From assembly GCA_018433015.1 (NCBI GenBank), contig JAHDSB010000027.1:1-46379 (forward strand): a stretch of 46,379 nucleotides of DNA, in the 5' to 3' direction. Below are positions 1 through 8,197 of the stretch, piece by piece; the stretch's first letter is position 1; the number at the start of each line of letters is the position of its first letter. Position numbers and translations under genes: made by a program. The notes beneath the pieces were generated by a model. It worked only from the letters and a program-made list of their open reading frames with translations. It was not told the origin of the DNA and made no database searches. The stretch is from Clostridia bacterium. Its GTDB lineage: Bacteria; Bacillota; Peptococcia; DRI-13; SV3-B141.

Positions 1-78
1 ATTCATATTACACCCTCTTAAAGAAGCACCTCCTCACAGACATCATAACTTTATGCAAAACTAAACACCACCTTTAAT

Positions 79-135
79 TTTGAAAAAGTAACTTCCACAT
101 GGAGTATCAAAGAGGATGGAATTTACTTTTTCAAA
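79..135. repeat. Imperfect inverted repeat, about 18 bp arms
   Basis: The left arm TTTGAAAAAGTAA (79-91) is perfectly complementary to TTACTTTTTCAAA (123-135). After one mismatch pairing continues with TTCCA (93-97) and TGGAA (117-121). No T-run follows on the plus strand. It lies upstream of the promoter at 178-206 and could be a terminator for leftward transcription, an operator or a structural relic. The sequence does not decide between these. Confidence 0.6.
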
Positions 136-177
136 TAAGGATTATCACAGAATAAACACATACACATCTGGTTAATG

Positions 178-206
178 TTGACAAACAAAGTATTCAGCTA
201 TATAAT
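178..206 (+). promoter_or_regulatory. Consensus sigma-A promoter for the Ehr operon
   Basis: TTGACA (178-183) and TATAAT (201-206) are separated by exactly 17 bases, a perfect match to the housekeeping consensus. Transcription should start near 212-214, leaving a leader of about 260 nt before the first gene at 474. No other promoter as good is visible before the six-gene operon. Confidence 0.8.
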
Positions 207-321
207 GCTTGTTGCTGCCTTATATTGGGTAGGGGTGCTAGAAGTACGATTGAGTTTTTACTATTTTTCTCCTAAAACATGGTAATGAACCATATGGATA
301 ATGGTATTATACATTGTCAGG

Positions 322-352
322 ATGCGGATGCAGTTGCTATTCCGCATTTTTC
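322..352 (+). terminator. Leader hairpin with T-run (possible attenuator)
   Basis: ATGCGGA (322-328) pairs with TCCGCAT (341-347), followed by TTTTCT. It lies between the strong promoter at 178-206 and the operon start at 474, so it could stop transcripts at about 140 nt. The seven-pair stem is short, so termination may be partial. I do not recognise a known riboswitch class in the preceding 110 nt. Confidence 0.45.
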
Positions 353-473
353 TATGTTTCGGAGGTTTATATCCAGTAACATTTAGACCTAATAATTTGA
401 ATAGTTTATTAACAAAAAATCAGCAAATTGAACGAATGATGAAAATAAAAAATTTTAGGAGGATAGTTCATTA

Positions 474-2516
474 ATGGATGTATTTTTAGTCAGCAATTTA
501 TTTGAAACGTCTGTCGTATTATATTTACTTGGTGCTATCATATCCCTTGTTTTAATGAAATTGCCTAAACTATGCAACATTATATCAAATTTAATATATA
601 TAATTGCAGCAGCTTTTGGAGCTGTTGTTTCAATTATCTATATCCTTTCAGAAAATAGCCCAATAAATATAAGAATATTTGAATCAACGATTCCTTTTAT
701 AACAATGAATATGAGAATTGATAAGCTTTCCGCCATATTTTTGCTTGCTTTATCTGTTTTAGTATTATGTGTTTCCGTATATTCTATCGGGTATACTTCC
801 CATTACTATGGGAAAAGAAATGTAGGTCTTTTTAATTTTCTGTATTCTACTTTTATCGTATCCATGATATTTGTCTTGACATCCGCTAACGCTGTTTTCT
901 TCTATATTTCGTGGGAAGCAATGTCTTTGCTTTCTTACTTTTTAGTCATTTTTGAGTCGGAGCATGAAGAAAACCAGAAAGCCGGTACCCTTTATATTAT
1001 AATGACCCATATTGGTACTGCTTTTTTACTCATAGGATTTATGATTATTTATAGCTATACTAATTCTTTTGATATATTTGTCGGCTCTGCGGCCATACCA
1101 GAATTTGCGAAGAACATTGTCTTTATTATGTTTCTAATCGGTTTTGCAACTAAGGCGGGAGCAATTCCAATCCATATCTGGTTGCCTCGAGCTCATCCGG
1201 CTGCTCCCAGCAATGTATCTGCGCTAATGTCGGGTATTATGATTAAAACAGCTATTTATGGGCTTGTACGATTTGGGCTTTGTTATTTTGTAACCCCCAA
1301 TACCTGGTGGGGTATTCTTATCTTATGTATTGGTATTGTTTCCGCTGTCATCGGAGGCGCTTATGCCTTGATGGAGCATAACATCAAGCGTCTTTTAGCG
1401 TATTCCAGCGTTGAAAATATTGGTATTATTTTGATTGGCTTAGGAGTGTGCTTTATAGCATTTGCCCAAAATAATCTATTTTTAGGGGAAATGGCACTTG
1501 TGGCAGCCCTTTTCCATTCCTTTAATCATACCTTGTTCAAAGGGGGATTGTTTTTAGGCGCAGGGGCCATCCAATATGCAACGCACACAAAAAACATGGA
1601 AAAGCTTGGTGGACTGATTAAAACGATGCCAATCACAGCACTATTTATATTATGTTTTTCTCTAGCTGTATCATCAATCGTTCCTTTTAACGGATTTGTA
1701 AGTGAATGGCTTACCTACCAAGCTCTTTTTGCAAATATTGCTTGCGGACAAGCAGGAATCAATATTTTATCTATTTTAGCAGTGGCCGCCCTTGGATTGG
1801 TAGGGGCCTTAGCTGCCGCTTGTTTTGTCAAACTTTTTGGCATTTCTTTTTTAGGGCGACCGCGGAGTAATCATGCCACAAACGCTAAAGAGGTTCCTAT
1901 ATCAATGAATATAGGAATGGGCCTACTGGCAGCATTATGTCTTGCGGTAGGACTTTTCCCTTTGCCTGTTCTTAAGCTTATTGATAAGGTGGCCTTTAGC
2001 TTGGTGGGCAGATCTATTTTGGAACAGTTGCACGGAGGGTTTATAGTAGCGTATTATTCTCTGGATATATCAGGTAGGAGTATCTCTCCTGCGGTAATAT
2101 TGTTTACTATTGTAGGGGTGATATTACTAGCACTTCTAATTATAAGAATTATTGGTGGGAAATACAGAGAAAGAACATATGGAACTTGGGATTGTGGCTT
2201 TGAGGCTCTGAATTCCAGAATGCAGTACAGCGCTAGTGGCTTTTCCAAACCAATAAAAATTGTTTTTAAGATATTGTTTAGGCCTTCGCGAAGAACTGTA
2301 GTCACAGGGGATTTACCATACCACCCTGAATCAATAGAGTATACTACCGCATCTGAACCCATTTTTGAAAAGTATATATACAATCCTGCCTGCGTAATAA
2401 TTGAAAACTTTTCTAGAAGAACGAAGTTCAGAGTGCAAACCGGAAGTATTCACAATTACCTAATTTATATTTTTGTGACTGTTTTAGTCTTAATGATATA
2501 CAACATGATTGCATAA
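474..2516 (+). CDS. HyfB/NuoL-like antiporter subunit of an Ehr-type membrane complex
   Basis: This 680-residue polytopic protein of the Mrp-antiporter/NuoL/HyfB family is expected to form a proton- or sodium-translocating channel in the membrane arm. Family charged residues are visible: Glu in WEAMSL (E148), Lys in FATKAGAIP (K227), Lys in MIKTAIYG (K258) and Lys in HTLFKGG (K356). After about residue 560 comes the extra HyfB/HycC C-terminal segment (YGTWDCGF, then MQYSASGFSKP). The ATG at 474 follows AGGAGG with good spacing. It is first of six tightly packed genes. Family is secure; the translocated ion cannot be read from sequence. It is the counterpart of EhrA if the Ehr assignment holds. 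Confidence 0.9.
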   Translation: MDVFLVSNLFETSVVLYLLGAIISLVLMKLPKLCNIISNLIYIIAAAFGAVVSIIYILSENSPINIRIFESTIPFITMNMRIDKLSAIFLLALSVLVLCVSVYSIGYTSHYYGKRNVGLFNFLYSTFIVSMIFVLTSANAVFFYISWEAMSLLSYFLVIFESEHEENQKAGTLYIIMTHIGTAFLLIGFMIIYSYTNSFDIFVGSAAIPEFAKNIVFIMFLIGFATKAGAIPIHIWLPRAHPAAPSNVSALMSGIMIKTAIYGLVRFGLCYFVTPNTWWGILILCIGIVSAVIGGAYALMEHNIKRLLAYSSVENIGIILIGLGVCFIAFAQNNLFLGEMALVAALFHSFNHTLFKGGLFLGAGAIQYATHTKNMEKLGGLIKTMPITALFILCFSLAVSSIVPFNGFVSEWLTYQALFANIACGQAGINILSILAVAALGLVGALAAACFVKLFGISFLGRPRSNHATNAKEVPISMNIGMGLLAALCLAVGLFPLPVLKLIDKVAFSLVGRSILEQLHGGFIVAYYSLDISGRSISPAVILFTIVGVILLALLIIRIIGGKYRERTYGTWDCGFEALNSRMQYSASGFSKPIKIVFKILFRPSRRTVVTGDLPYHPESIEYTTASEPIFEKYIYNPACVIIENFSRRTKFRVQTGSIHNYLIYIFVTVLVLMIYNMIA

Positions 2517-2537
2517 AAGTTTTGAGGAGAAACGGAT

Positions 2538-3500
2538 ATGAGAAATTTGCTTTATATAGTAATTCAGCTACTGGTTATTGTGATGGTTGCACCACTGCTA
2601 AACGGCATTATCAAAAAGATCAAGGCGTTTTCGCAGAAAAGAAAGGGTGCGCCAATTTTTCAGATGTATTTTGATTTATACAAGTTGAGCAGAAAAAGCT
2701 CGGTAGTTTCGGACGTATCTTCGTGGATTTTTAAAGTAACTCCCTACATAGTTTTTGCTACAGCTGTTGCCGCAGCTCTACTTGTTCCTGTATCTTCCTT
2801 GATTGCACCTGAACAAATTCCCGGAGATTTTATAATGCTTGTTTCGATACTTGCCCTGGGTAGATTTTTTATTATGATTACGGCTTTGGATACGGCAAGT
2901 ACTTTTGGGGGAATGGGGAGTAGCAGAGAGGCTATGATTTCATCTCTTATTGAGCCATCAATTTTAGTTTCACTATTTACAATGGGGCTCGTTACTAAAT
3001 CAACATCCCTACTTCCGATGATGAATGTAATGAAAGGTATAGGGTTTCCTTTAGCTCATCCGGGTTGTATAACGATTTTTCTGGCTTTATTTACTATTAT
3101 TATCGCCGAATCGTCCAGAATACCGGTGGATGATCCAGCTACGCATTTGGAATTGACTATGGTACATGAGGCTATGATTTTGGAGTATTCCGGGCGACAT
3201 CTTGCCTTAATGGAGTATGGAGCCGCTATTAAGCAGCTAACGCTAATTACATTACTGGTAAATATTCTGATACCCCATGACCAGCTTATAGCAATAACGG
3301 GTATAGGCGCTGTTGTACTATCCCTGACTATTTATCTGATTAAAGTGATAGGCATTTCCATTATAATTGCAATAGCGGAGGTTAGTACCGTCAAGTTTAA
3401 ATTGTTCAGCATACCTAATTTGGCAGCAATGTCATTCATATTAGCTTTTCTGGGCTTTTTACAGTATTTTGTTTTGGGAGGATGCTATGTATTGTTTTGA
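2538..3500 (+). CDS. HyfC/NuoH-like membrane subunit (respiratory complex I subunit 1 family)
   Basis: This 320-residue integral membrane protein is of the NuoH/EchB/HyfC family, which links the peripheral electron-transfer module to the ion-pumping subunits. The conserved cytoplasmic loop QKRKGAPIFQ is near residues 34-43. The acidic segment RIPVDDPATHLELTMVHEA, with the typical Arg/Asp/Glu residues near the quinone or ferredoxin interface, lies near 196-214. The start follows GAGGAGA 21 nt after the previous gene. Its 3' end overlaps the next gene by 14 nt, so translation is probably coupled. Confidence 0.9.
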   Translation: MRNLLYIVIQLLVIVMVAPLLNGIIKKIKAFSQKRKGAPIFQMYFDLYKLSRKSSVVSDVSSWIFKVTPYIVFATAVAAALLVPVSSLIAPEQIPGDFIMLVSILALGRFFIMITALDTASTFGGMGSSREAMISSLIEPSILVSLFTMGLVTKSTSLLPMMNVMKGIGFPLAHPGCITIFLALFTIIIAESSRIPVDDPATHLELTMVHEAMILEYSGRHLALMEYGAAIKQLTLITLLVNILIPHDQLIAITGIGAVVLSLTIYLIKVIGISIIIAIAEVSTVKFKLFSIPNLAAMSFILAFLGFLQYFVLGGCYVLF

Positions 3501-4140
3501 TATATTATCGCTGTTAATTTTATTATCGTCATTTGCTTTGATGGCAAATAAAAAGAGCAAATCCTATATAAAATCTTTTCGTATTCAATCATTGTTAATA
3601 GCTATTGCAGCTGGCATGATGGGCATAAAGACTATAATTGAAGAGGGACGTTTTGATGTTATGGTGGTTTGCCTGCTTATTATAATTTTGAAAGTTATTT
3701 ACATACCAAATATTTTAAATAAAACGTACACGAAAGCTAAATATCAGGTTGAAAAAGATTTTATTTTAAATATCCCTATACTTATTCTTGTATGCTGCGG
3801 TTTAGTAGTATTTTCCTACTTTTCCTTATCAACTATTGATGGCATTAACGATGGTATGATCAATGTGCAGGTAGTGAATTCAATTTCAGTTATTTTGATT
3901 GGACTTTTCTTTATGATTAGCAGAAGAAAGGCTATAGGGCAGATAATAGGGCTTTTGGTTATTGAAAACGGGCTGTTTGTAACAGCAATGTTCTCTACTC
4001 AAGGCATGCCTTTCATTGTGGACATTGGTATTTTTGTGGATATGCTTACAGCCGTCATGATCCTGGGCATTATGGTATTTAAAATAAATGAAGAGTTTGA
4101 ATCTATTAATATTGATAAATTGAACAAATTGAAAGGATAA
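3487..4140 (+). CDS. HyfE-like membrane subunit
   Basis: This hydrophobic protein of about 217 residues has roughly six membrane segments and matches the HyfE subunit (hydrogenase-4 component E). HyfE is related to NuoK and occurs in Hyf and Ehr complexes. The late motif GLLVIENGLFV, with a Glu inside a hydrophobic helix, is typical. I chose the ATG at 3487 because GGGAGGA (3475-3481) sits just before it; an upstream TTG at 3469 in the same frame has no such signal. The gene starts inside the end of the HyfC-like gene. Its family assignment rests on this motif, length and context. Confidence 0.8.
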   Translation: MYCFDILSLLILLSSFALMANKKSKSYIKSFRIQSLLIAIAAGMMGIKTIIEEGRFDVMVVCLLIIILKVIYIPNILNKTYTKAKYQVEKDFILNIPILILVCCGLVVFSYFSLSTIDGINDGMINVQVVNSISVILIGLFFMISRRKAIGQIIGLLVIENGLFVTAMFSTQGMPFIVDIGIFVDMLTAVMILGIMVFKINEEFESINIDKLNKLKG

Positions 4141-4149
4141 GACAAAGCG

Positions 4150-5622
4150 ATGGGATTTTTCTTAATGGTCGTAACTATTATAGCTATATTGCTGTTCATT
4201 ATCTCTAAGAAGAGTAAGATCCAGCATATTATAAGTTTATCAGCAACAGGTCTCCAAATCTTAATTGCGCTGGCTTTAACCCGCGAGGTTATGCTAAGAG
4301 GTAGTGTTAATTATTCTTTTTTGGGTGGATTCTTTTATCTTGATTCATTAAGTATTATCGTACTTGATATAGTGCTTCTTATCGGTTTTATGGCAAGTAT
4401 ATTTTCCATTGGTTATATAGAAACGGAAATAAGGCATGGTGTAATTGATTCAAATAAGCTAAGGCTCTATTATATTTTGATGCATTCCTTCTTGTTTACC
4501 ATGGTGTTTGCTTTAACGGTGAAAAACATGGGAATTATGTGGATTGCCATTGAGGCTACCACATTAGCTTCAGCGTTTTTGGTCGGTTTTTATAACAATA
4601 AACATTCACTTGAAGCAGCTTGGAAATATGTGATAATTTGTTCTGTAGGAATTGCCATTGCTATGCTTGGCATCACATTTTTACACCTTTCGTCTATAGG
4701 TGTATTGGAAAATGCCCAGTTTTTAGATTGGGTAGCATTATATAATAACGCGGAATCTTTAAAAAGCCCTATAGTAAAACTGGCGTTTATTTTTGTTTTA
4801 GTAGGCTTTGGAACGAAGGCCGGTCTTGCTCCGATGCATACCTGGCTGCCTGACGCCCATAGCCAAGCACCTTCGCCAATCAGTGCGCTACTTTCCGGTG
4901 TTTTGCTAAATAGCGCGATGTACGGAATTATTCGTACAGTAGCAATTGTGAATCGCAATTTAGGCAGCAGTATTTATACGGGCCGGCTATTAATTGTTTT
5001 AGGGCTTCTGTCTATGCTTACTGCGGCAATATTTATACTGACGCAAAAGGATTATAAAAGGTTGCTGGCTTATTCCAGCATAGAGCACATGGGCATAATT
5101 GCTATTGCTGTAGGCATTTTTACCCCACTGTCTATTTTTGGAGCATTGTTACATATAATCAATCATTCCCTTACCAAGTCCATGCTATTTTTAGCTACCG
5201 GTAATATACTGCAAAAATATAACACAAAACAGATTTCGAAAATCAAAGGTATCTTTAAATTGTTACCCGTTTCGGGGATGGTGTTTTTCCTTGGGCTGTT
5301 TGCTATAGCGGGTATGCCACCTTTCAGCATTTTTGCCAGTGAGTTTAGCATTATTGTATCCATATTTAGTGCTAAAAAGTTTTTGGTCGGGGGGGCTTTT
5401 GTTATTTTAATAGCAATTATATTTGCTGGAATTGCAGTTTCTTTATTTAAAATGTTTTATGTTAATAATCAGCAGGAGAATTTACAGCGGGGTGAAACCA
5501 ATATTGCCGGTACGGCAGTCATAGTGGTCCTGCTGGGGATCATAACTATAACCGGGTTGGATATCCCTAATGGTCTAAACGACCTGATTACCCAAGCGCA
5601 GAGCATTATTATTGGAGCGTAG
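4150..5622 (+). CDS. HyfF/NuoN-like antiporter subunit
   Basis: This 490-residue second antiporter-like subunit is closest to HyfF/NuoN. Conserved charges in membrane helices are visible: Glu in MWIAIEATT (E135), Lys in GFGTKAGLAPMHTWLPDAH, the pattern KDYKRLLAYSSIEHMG, and Lys in HSLTKSMLF. It should form the second ion channel of the membrane arm. Together with the HyfB-like subunit the complex has two antiporter modules, one fewer than E. coli Hyf because HyfD is absent. The stop codon ends at 5622 and the next gene begins at 5624. Confidence 0.88.
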   Translation: MGFFLMVVTIIAILLFIISKKSKIQHIISLSATGLQILIALALTREVMLRGSVNYSFLGGFFYLDSLSIIVLDIVLLIGFMASIFSIGYIETEIRHGVIDSNKLRLYYILMHSFLFTMVFALTVKNMGIMWIAIEATTLASAFLVGFYNNKHSLEAAWKYVIICSVGIAIAMLGITFLHLSSIGVLENAQFLDWVALYNNAESLKSPIVKLAFIFVLVGFGTKAGLAPMHTWLPDAHSQAPSPISALLSGVLLNSAMYGIIRTVAIVNRNLGSSIYTGRLLIVLGLLSMLTAAIFILTQKDYKRLLAYSSIEHMGIIAIAVGIFTPLSIFGALLHIINHSLTKSMLFLATGNILQKYNTKQISKIKGIFKLLPVSGMVFFLGLFAIAGMPPFSIFASEFSIIVSIFSAKKFLVGGAFVILIAIIFAGIAVSLFKMFYVNNQQENLQRGETNIAGTAVIVVLLGIITITGLDIPNGLNDLITQAQSIIIGA

Positions 5623-5623
5623 A

Positions 5624-7219
5624 ATGGAGAGCAAAATGGTGATTTTAGCTGAGTTGAAAAATAAGCTTACAGAAGAATTTTCTGAAGATATCTATAAAAG
5701 AGCTGAAAAGAGCAATGAACTTTATCTGGAGGTTAATCCTGATAAAATCGTGGAAATATGTACTTATATCAACATTGAGCAGGGCTATCCTCTTATTTCA
5801 ATGTTTGCCAATGATGAGCAGAGTTTCTGTGATAAGTATGCAGTATATTATGTATTTGCAGATAGGGAGCGAGGAGTGCTCCTGATTATTAAAACCCTGG
5901 TCGATCCTCAGGAAATGAAAATCCGCTCTATTACTGAAAAAGTTCATGCCGCCGCCCTGTATGAAAGGGAAATAAATGACTTGTTTGGTATCGTTCCAAC
6001 AGGGCACCCCAATCCAAAAAGGCTGGTTTTTCATAGTAACTGGCCCAAAGAAGAATTTCCTTTGCGCAAGGAATTTGATTTAAAGCAAAAGCTGGATTTT
6101 GCACAAGAGGAAATTAATTTCCAAAAAGTCACGGGTGAGGGGGTTTATGAAATCCCTGTCGGCCCTGTACATGCAGGTATAATTGAGCCGGGGCATTTTA
6201 GATTTAGCGTAGCGGGAGAACCTGTTATAAATCTTGAAGCCCAACTATATTATGTACATAAAGGCATAGAGAAGATGTGTGAGGGTCAGAGTATTGAAAA
6301 ATGCCTTTATGTGTCGGAGCGTATATCAGGAGATGAAACCTTTGCCAACTCCCTTGCCTACTGTGAGGCTATTGAAAAAATTGCCGAGGTACAGATCTCT
6401 TACCGGGCTAAATACACAAGAGTGGTCTTTGCGGAGCTTGAAAGGTTAACCAGTCACTTAGGTGATTTAGGAGGGCTTTGTCTTGATGCGGCCTATGGCT
6501 TTGCCACCTTTCAGTTTAGAATGATGAGAGGGTGGGCATATGGGATTGCTGATGAACTGTGCGGTATGCGGTTTTTGAGAAGTGTCAACAAGCTTGGCGG
6601 AGTAAGAAAGGATTTTGTTGAAGGGAAAGAAGCCAAACTTATTGCAGAACTGAAAAAAATTAAAACAGAACTTGATGATACTGTTAAAATTATCAAAGCA
6701 AAATCAATGTTTATAGATAGGGTGGAAAACACAGGTATACTTCAAAATAAGATTGCTTCAGATTTGAATGCCGTTGGTCCCGCCGGGCGCGCATCAGGCC
6801 TATACTTCGATGTGAGAAAAACATTTCCTTATGAAGCTTATGACAAGTTGGAATTTGATATACCTAAGCATTATAACGGCGATATTAGTTGCAGGATGAA
6901 TACAAAAATTGAAGAGTGTTTTCAAGCAATAGAGCTGATGATTCAAGCCCTTGAAACAATGCCGGATGGTAAAATTTTTGTGCCTTTAAATTGCGTAAAA
7001 CCATACCGTTTTGCCTTCGGTTTAACAGAGGCACCTCGGGGTGAGAATATTCACTGGGTAATGACAGGTAAGAACAATACAATTTTTCGGTATAAGATCA
7101 GAACACCTTCCTTTTGTAACTGGCCTGCACTATGCCATGCTGTAAAGGGAAATATTGTGCCTGACTTTCCCCTTATTAATAAAAGCTTTAACTTATCGTA
7201 TGCCGGAAATGATCTATAG
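5624..7219 (+). CDS. Fused NuoC-NuoD/HyfG-like large subunit lacking Ni-site cysteines (EhrL-like)
   Basis: This 531-residue protein has a NuoC/30-kDa domain (about 1-165; motif YEREINDLFGI at 113-123) fused to a NuoD/NiFe-large-subunit domain (about 175-531), as in HycE/HyfG. A true [NiFe] hydrogenase has ERxCGxC and a C-terminal DPCxxC. Here the first site reads ERISGDE (232-238), with Ser235 and Glu238 in place of the cysteines. The C-terminus reads FNLSYAGNDL (522-531), with Ser525 and Gly528 in place of the last pair. No Ni-Fe centre can be bound. The reaction is unknown; reduction of a quinone or other acceptor coupled to ion transport is one possibility. The ATG at 5624 has GGAG upstream. 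Confidence 0.88.
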   Translation: MESKMVILAELKNKLTEEFSEDIYKRAEKSNELYLEVNPDKIVEICTYINIEQGYPLISMFANDEQSFCDKYAVYYVFADRERGVLLIIKTLVDPQEMKIRSITEKVHAAALYEREINDLFGIVPTGHPNPKRLVFHSNWPKEEFPLRKEFDLKQKLDFAQEEINFQKVTGEGVYEIPVGPVHAGIIEPGHFRFSVAGEPVINLEAQLYYVHKGIEKMCEGQSIEKCLYVSERISGDETFANSLAYCEAIEKIAEVQISYRAKYTRVVFAELERLTSHLGDLGGLCLDAAYGFATFQFRMMRGWAYGIADELCGMRFLRSVNKLGGVRKDFVEGKEAKLIAELKKIKTELDDTVKIIKAKSMFIDRVENTGILQNKIASDLNAVGPAGRASGLYFDVRKTFPYEAYDKLEFDIPKHYNGDISCRMNTKIEECFQAIELMIQALETMPDGKIFVPLNCVKPYRFAFGLTEAPRGENIHWVMTGKNNTIFRYKIRTPSFCNWPALCHAVKGNIVPDFPLINKSFNLSYAGNDL

Positions 7220-7260
7220 AATCGAGTTGCCTTGATTTTAGGACAAATGGGATGGTGAAT

Positions 7261-8052
7261 ATGTTTAGTGTTGTAAAAAAACTAATAGAATATCCAAGGC
7301 TCACGAAGGATTACCCTAAAGAGCCTTTAGATTCCAGCCAAATAATTGGTATGCCGAAAATTGATTTGAGTAAATGTAATAGATGCGGGGAATGTGTTTC
7401 ACGCTGTCCATCCAGCGCAATTGTGCTGGATAAAGCTTTAGATAATATAGGCATAAATTATGACCAGTGTATATTCTGTACCTTGTGCGAAGAAGTATGC
7501 CCGTCGGGAGCGGCTAAAATGACAAATCAGTTTGAGTCTGCCGAAAAGGATAAAAACAAGCTTAGAATGAATACAACGGTAATTGAAGAAAAAGATATAT
7601 CTGCTGTAGATTATGGAATAATATGCAATGAACTGAAGGTTAATATAAAAAAAATATTTGGCAGAAGCCTGCAAATCAGGGAAGTAGATGCCGGTTCCTG
7701 TAATGGCTGCGATTACGAAATAAACGCCTTAAATAATCCTGTTAATGATATTGAAAGGCTGGGTATTAATTTTGTAGCTTCTCCAAGACATGCCGATATG
7801 CTGCTTGTTACGGGCCCTGTGACGCGAAATATGCAGCTTGCACTTGTTAAAACCTATAATGCTACTCCCGACCCTAAACTTGTTGTTGCGGTTGGGGCCT
7901 GCGCGTGTAGTGGAGGGATTTTTAGGGATACGTATGCTGCCGGTAACGGTATTGATAGTATTGTGCCTGTTGATGTCTATATTCCGGGCTGTCCGCCCAG
8001 ACCTCAGGCCATTATTTGGGGGATTTTGAAAGCCTTGGATAGGATCAAATAA
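7261..8052 (+). CDS. Ferredoxin-NuoB fusion small subunit (HyfH-HyfI-like, EhrS-like)
   Basis: This 263-residue protein joins two electron-transfer modules. The first 90 residues form a 2[4Fe-4S] ferredoxin domain with ligands C39/C42/C45/C49 and C70/C73/C76/C80. Residues about 140-263 are a NuoB/small-hydrogenase domain with the proximal cluster ligands C147 and C150 (GSCNGC), C214 (GACACSGG) and C244 (PGCPPRP). Hyf and Ech normally encode these as two proteins. Electrons would pass from a soluble donor through the ferredoxin clusters to the proximal cluster at the large subunit. I prefer the ATG at 7261 (GGATGGTGA upstream) over the in-frame ATG at 7252. It is the last gene before a strong terminator. 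Confidence 0.9.
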   Translation: MFSVVKKLIEYPRLTKDYPKEPLDSSQIIGMPKIDLSKCNRCGECVSRCPSSAIVLDKALDNIGINYDQCIFCTLCEEVCPSGAAKMTNQFESAEKDKNKLRMNTTVIEEKDISAVDYGIICNELKVNIKKIFGRSLQIREVDAGSCNGCDYEINALNNPVNDIERLGINFVASPRHADMLLVTGPVTRNMQLALVKTYNATPDPKLVVAVGACACSGGIFRDTYAAGNGIDSIVPVDVYIPGCPPRPQAIIWGILKALDRIK

Positions 8053-8080
8053 TGGAGTTTTAAATTAAAGAATAAAAACA

Positions 8081-8135
8081 AGCCAATTCTTTTACCATTT
8101 AAGGTTGTAAAAGAATTGGCTTTGTTATATTTACA
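8081..8135 (+). terminator. Rho-independent terminator of the Ehr operon
   Basis: The 15-base arm AGCCAATTCTTTTAC (8081-8095) is perfectly complementary to GTAAAAGAATTGGCT (8107-8121), followed by TTTGTTATATTTA. It separates the operon from the convergent symporter gene and could also serve that gene on the minus strand. Confidence 0.85.
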
Positions 8136-8197
8136 GGAATTAAGCAGTACTTAATTATTCATTGAAGATAGGTACCAGTAGCAGTGGCAGCTATCAT

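Larger units (their letters stand above)
1..473. other. Upstream intergenic region / leader of the Ehr operon
   Basis: This stretch of about 470 bases has no convincing gene. It holds an imperfect inverted repeat (79-135), a consensus promoter (178-206), a hairpin followed by T residues (322-352) and the Shine-Dalgarno sequence AGGAGG (458-463) of the first hyf-like gene. At the extreme left edge the minus strand reads ATG (6 to 4) after AAGAGGGTG, which would be the first codons of a divergent gene lying outside the window. That edge gene is only a suggestion. Confidence 0.6.

Noticed and set aside
279-388. A 35-codon leader peptide in the Ehr operon leader
   Set aside because: It has no ribosome site, overlaps the hairpin at 322-352 and shows no run of any regulatory codon.
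5624-7219. A working [NiFe] hydrogenase-4 or formate hydrogenlyase
   Set aside because: All four Ni-binding cysteines are replaced, and no formate dehydrogenase or hydrogenase maturation gene is in the window.
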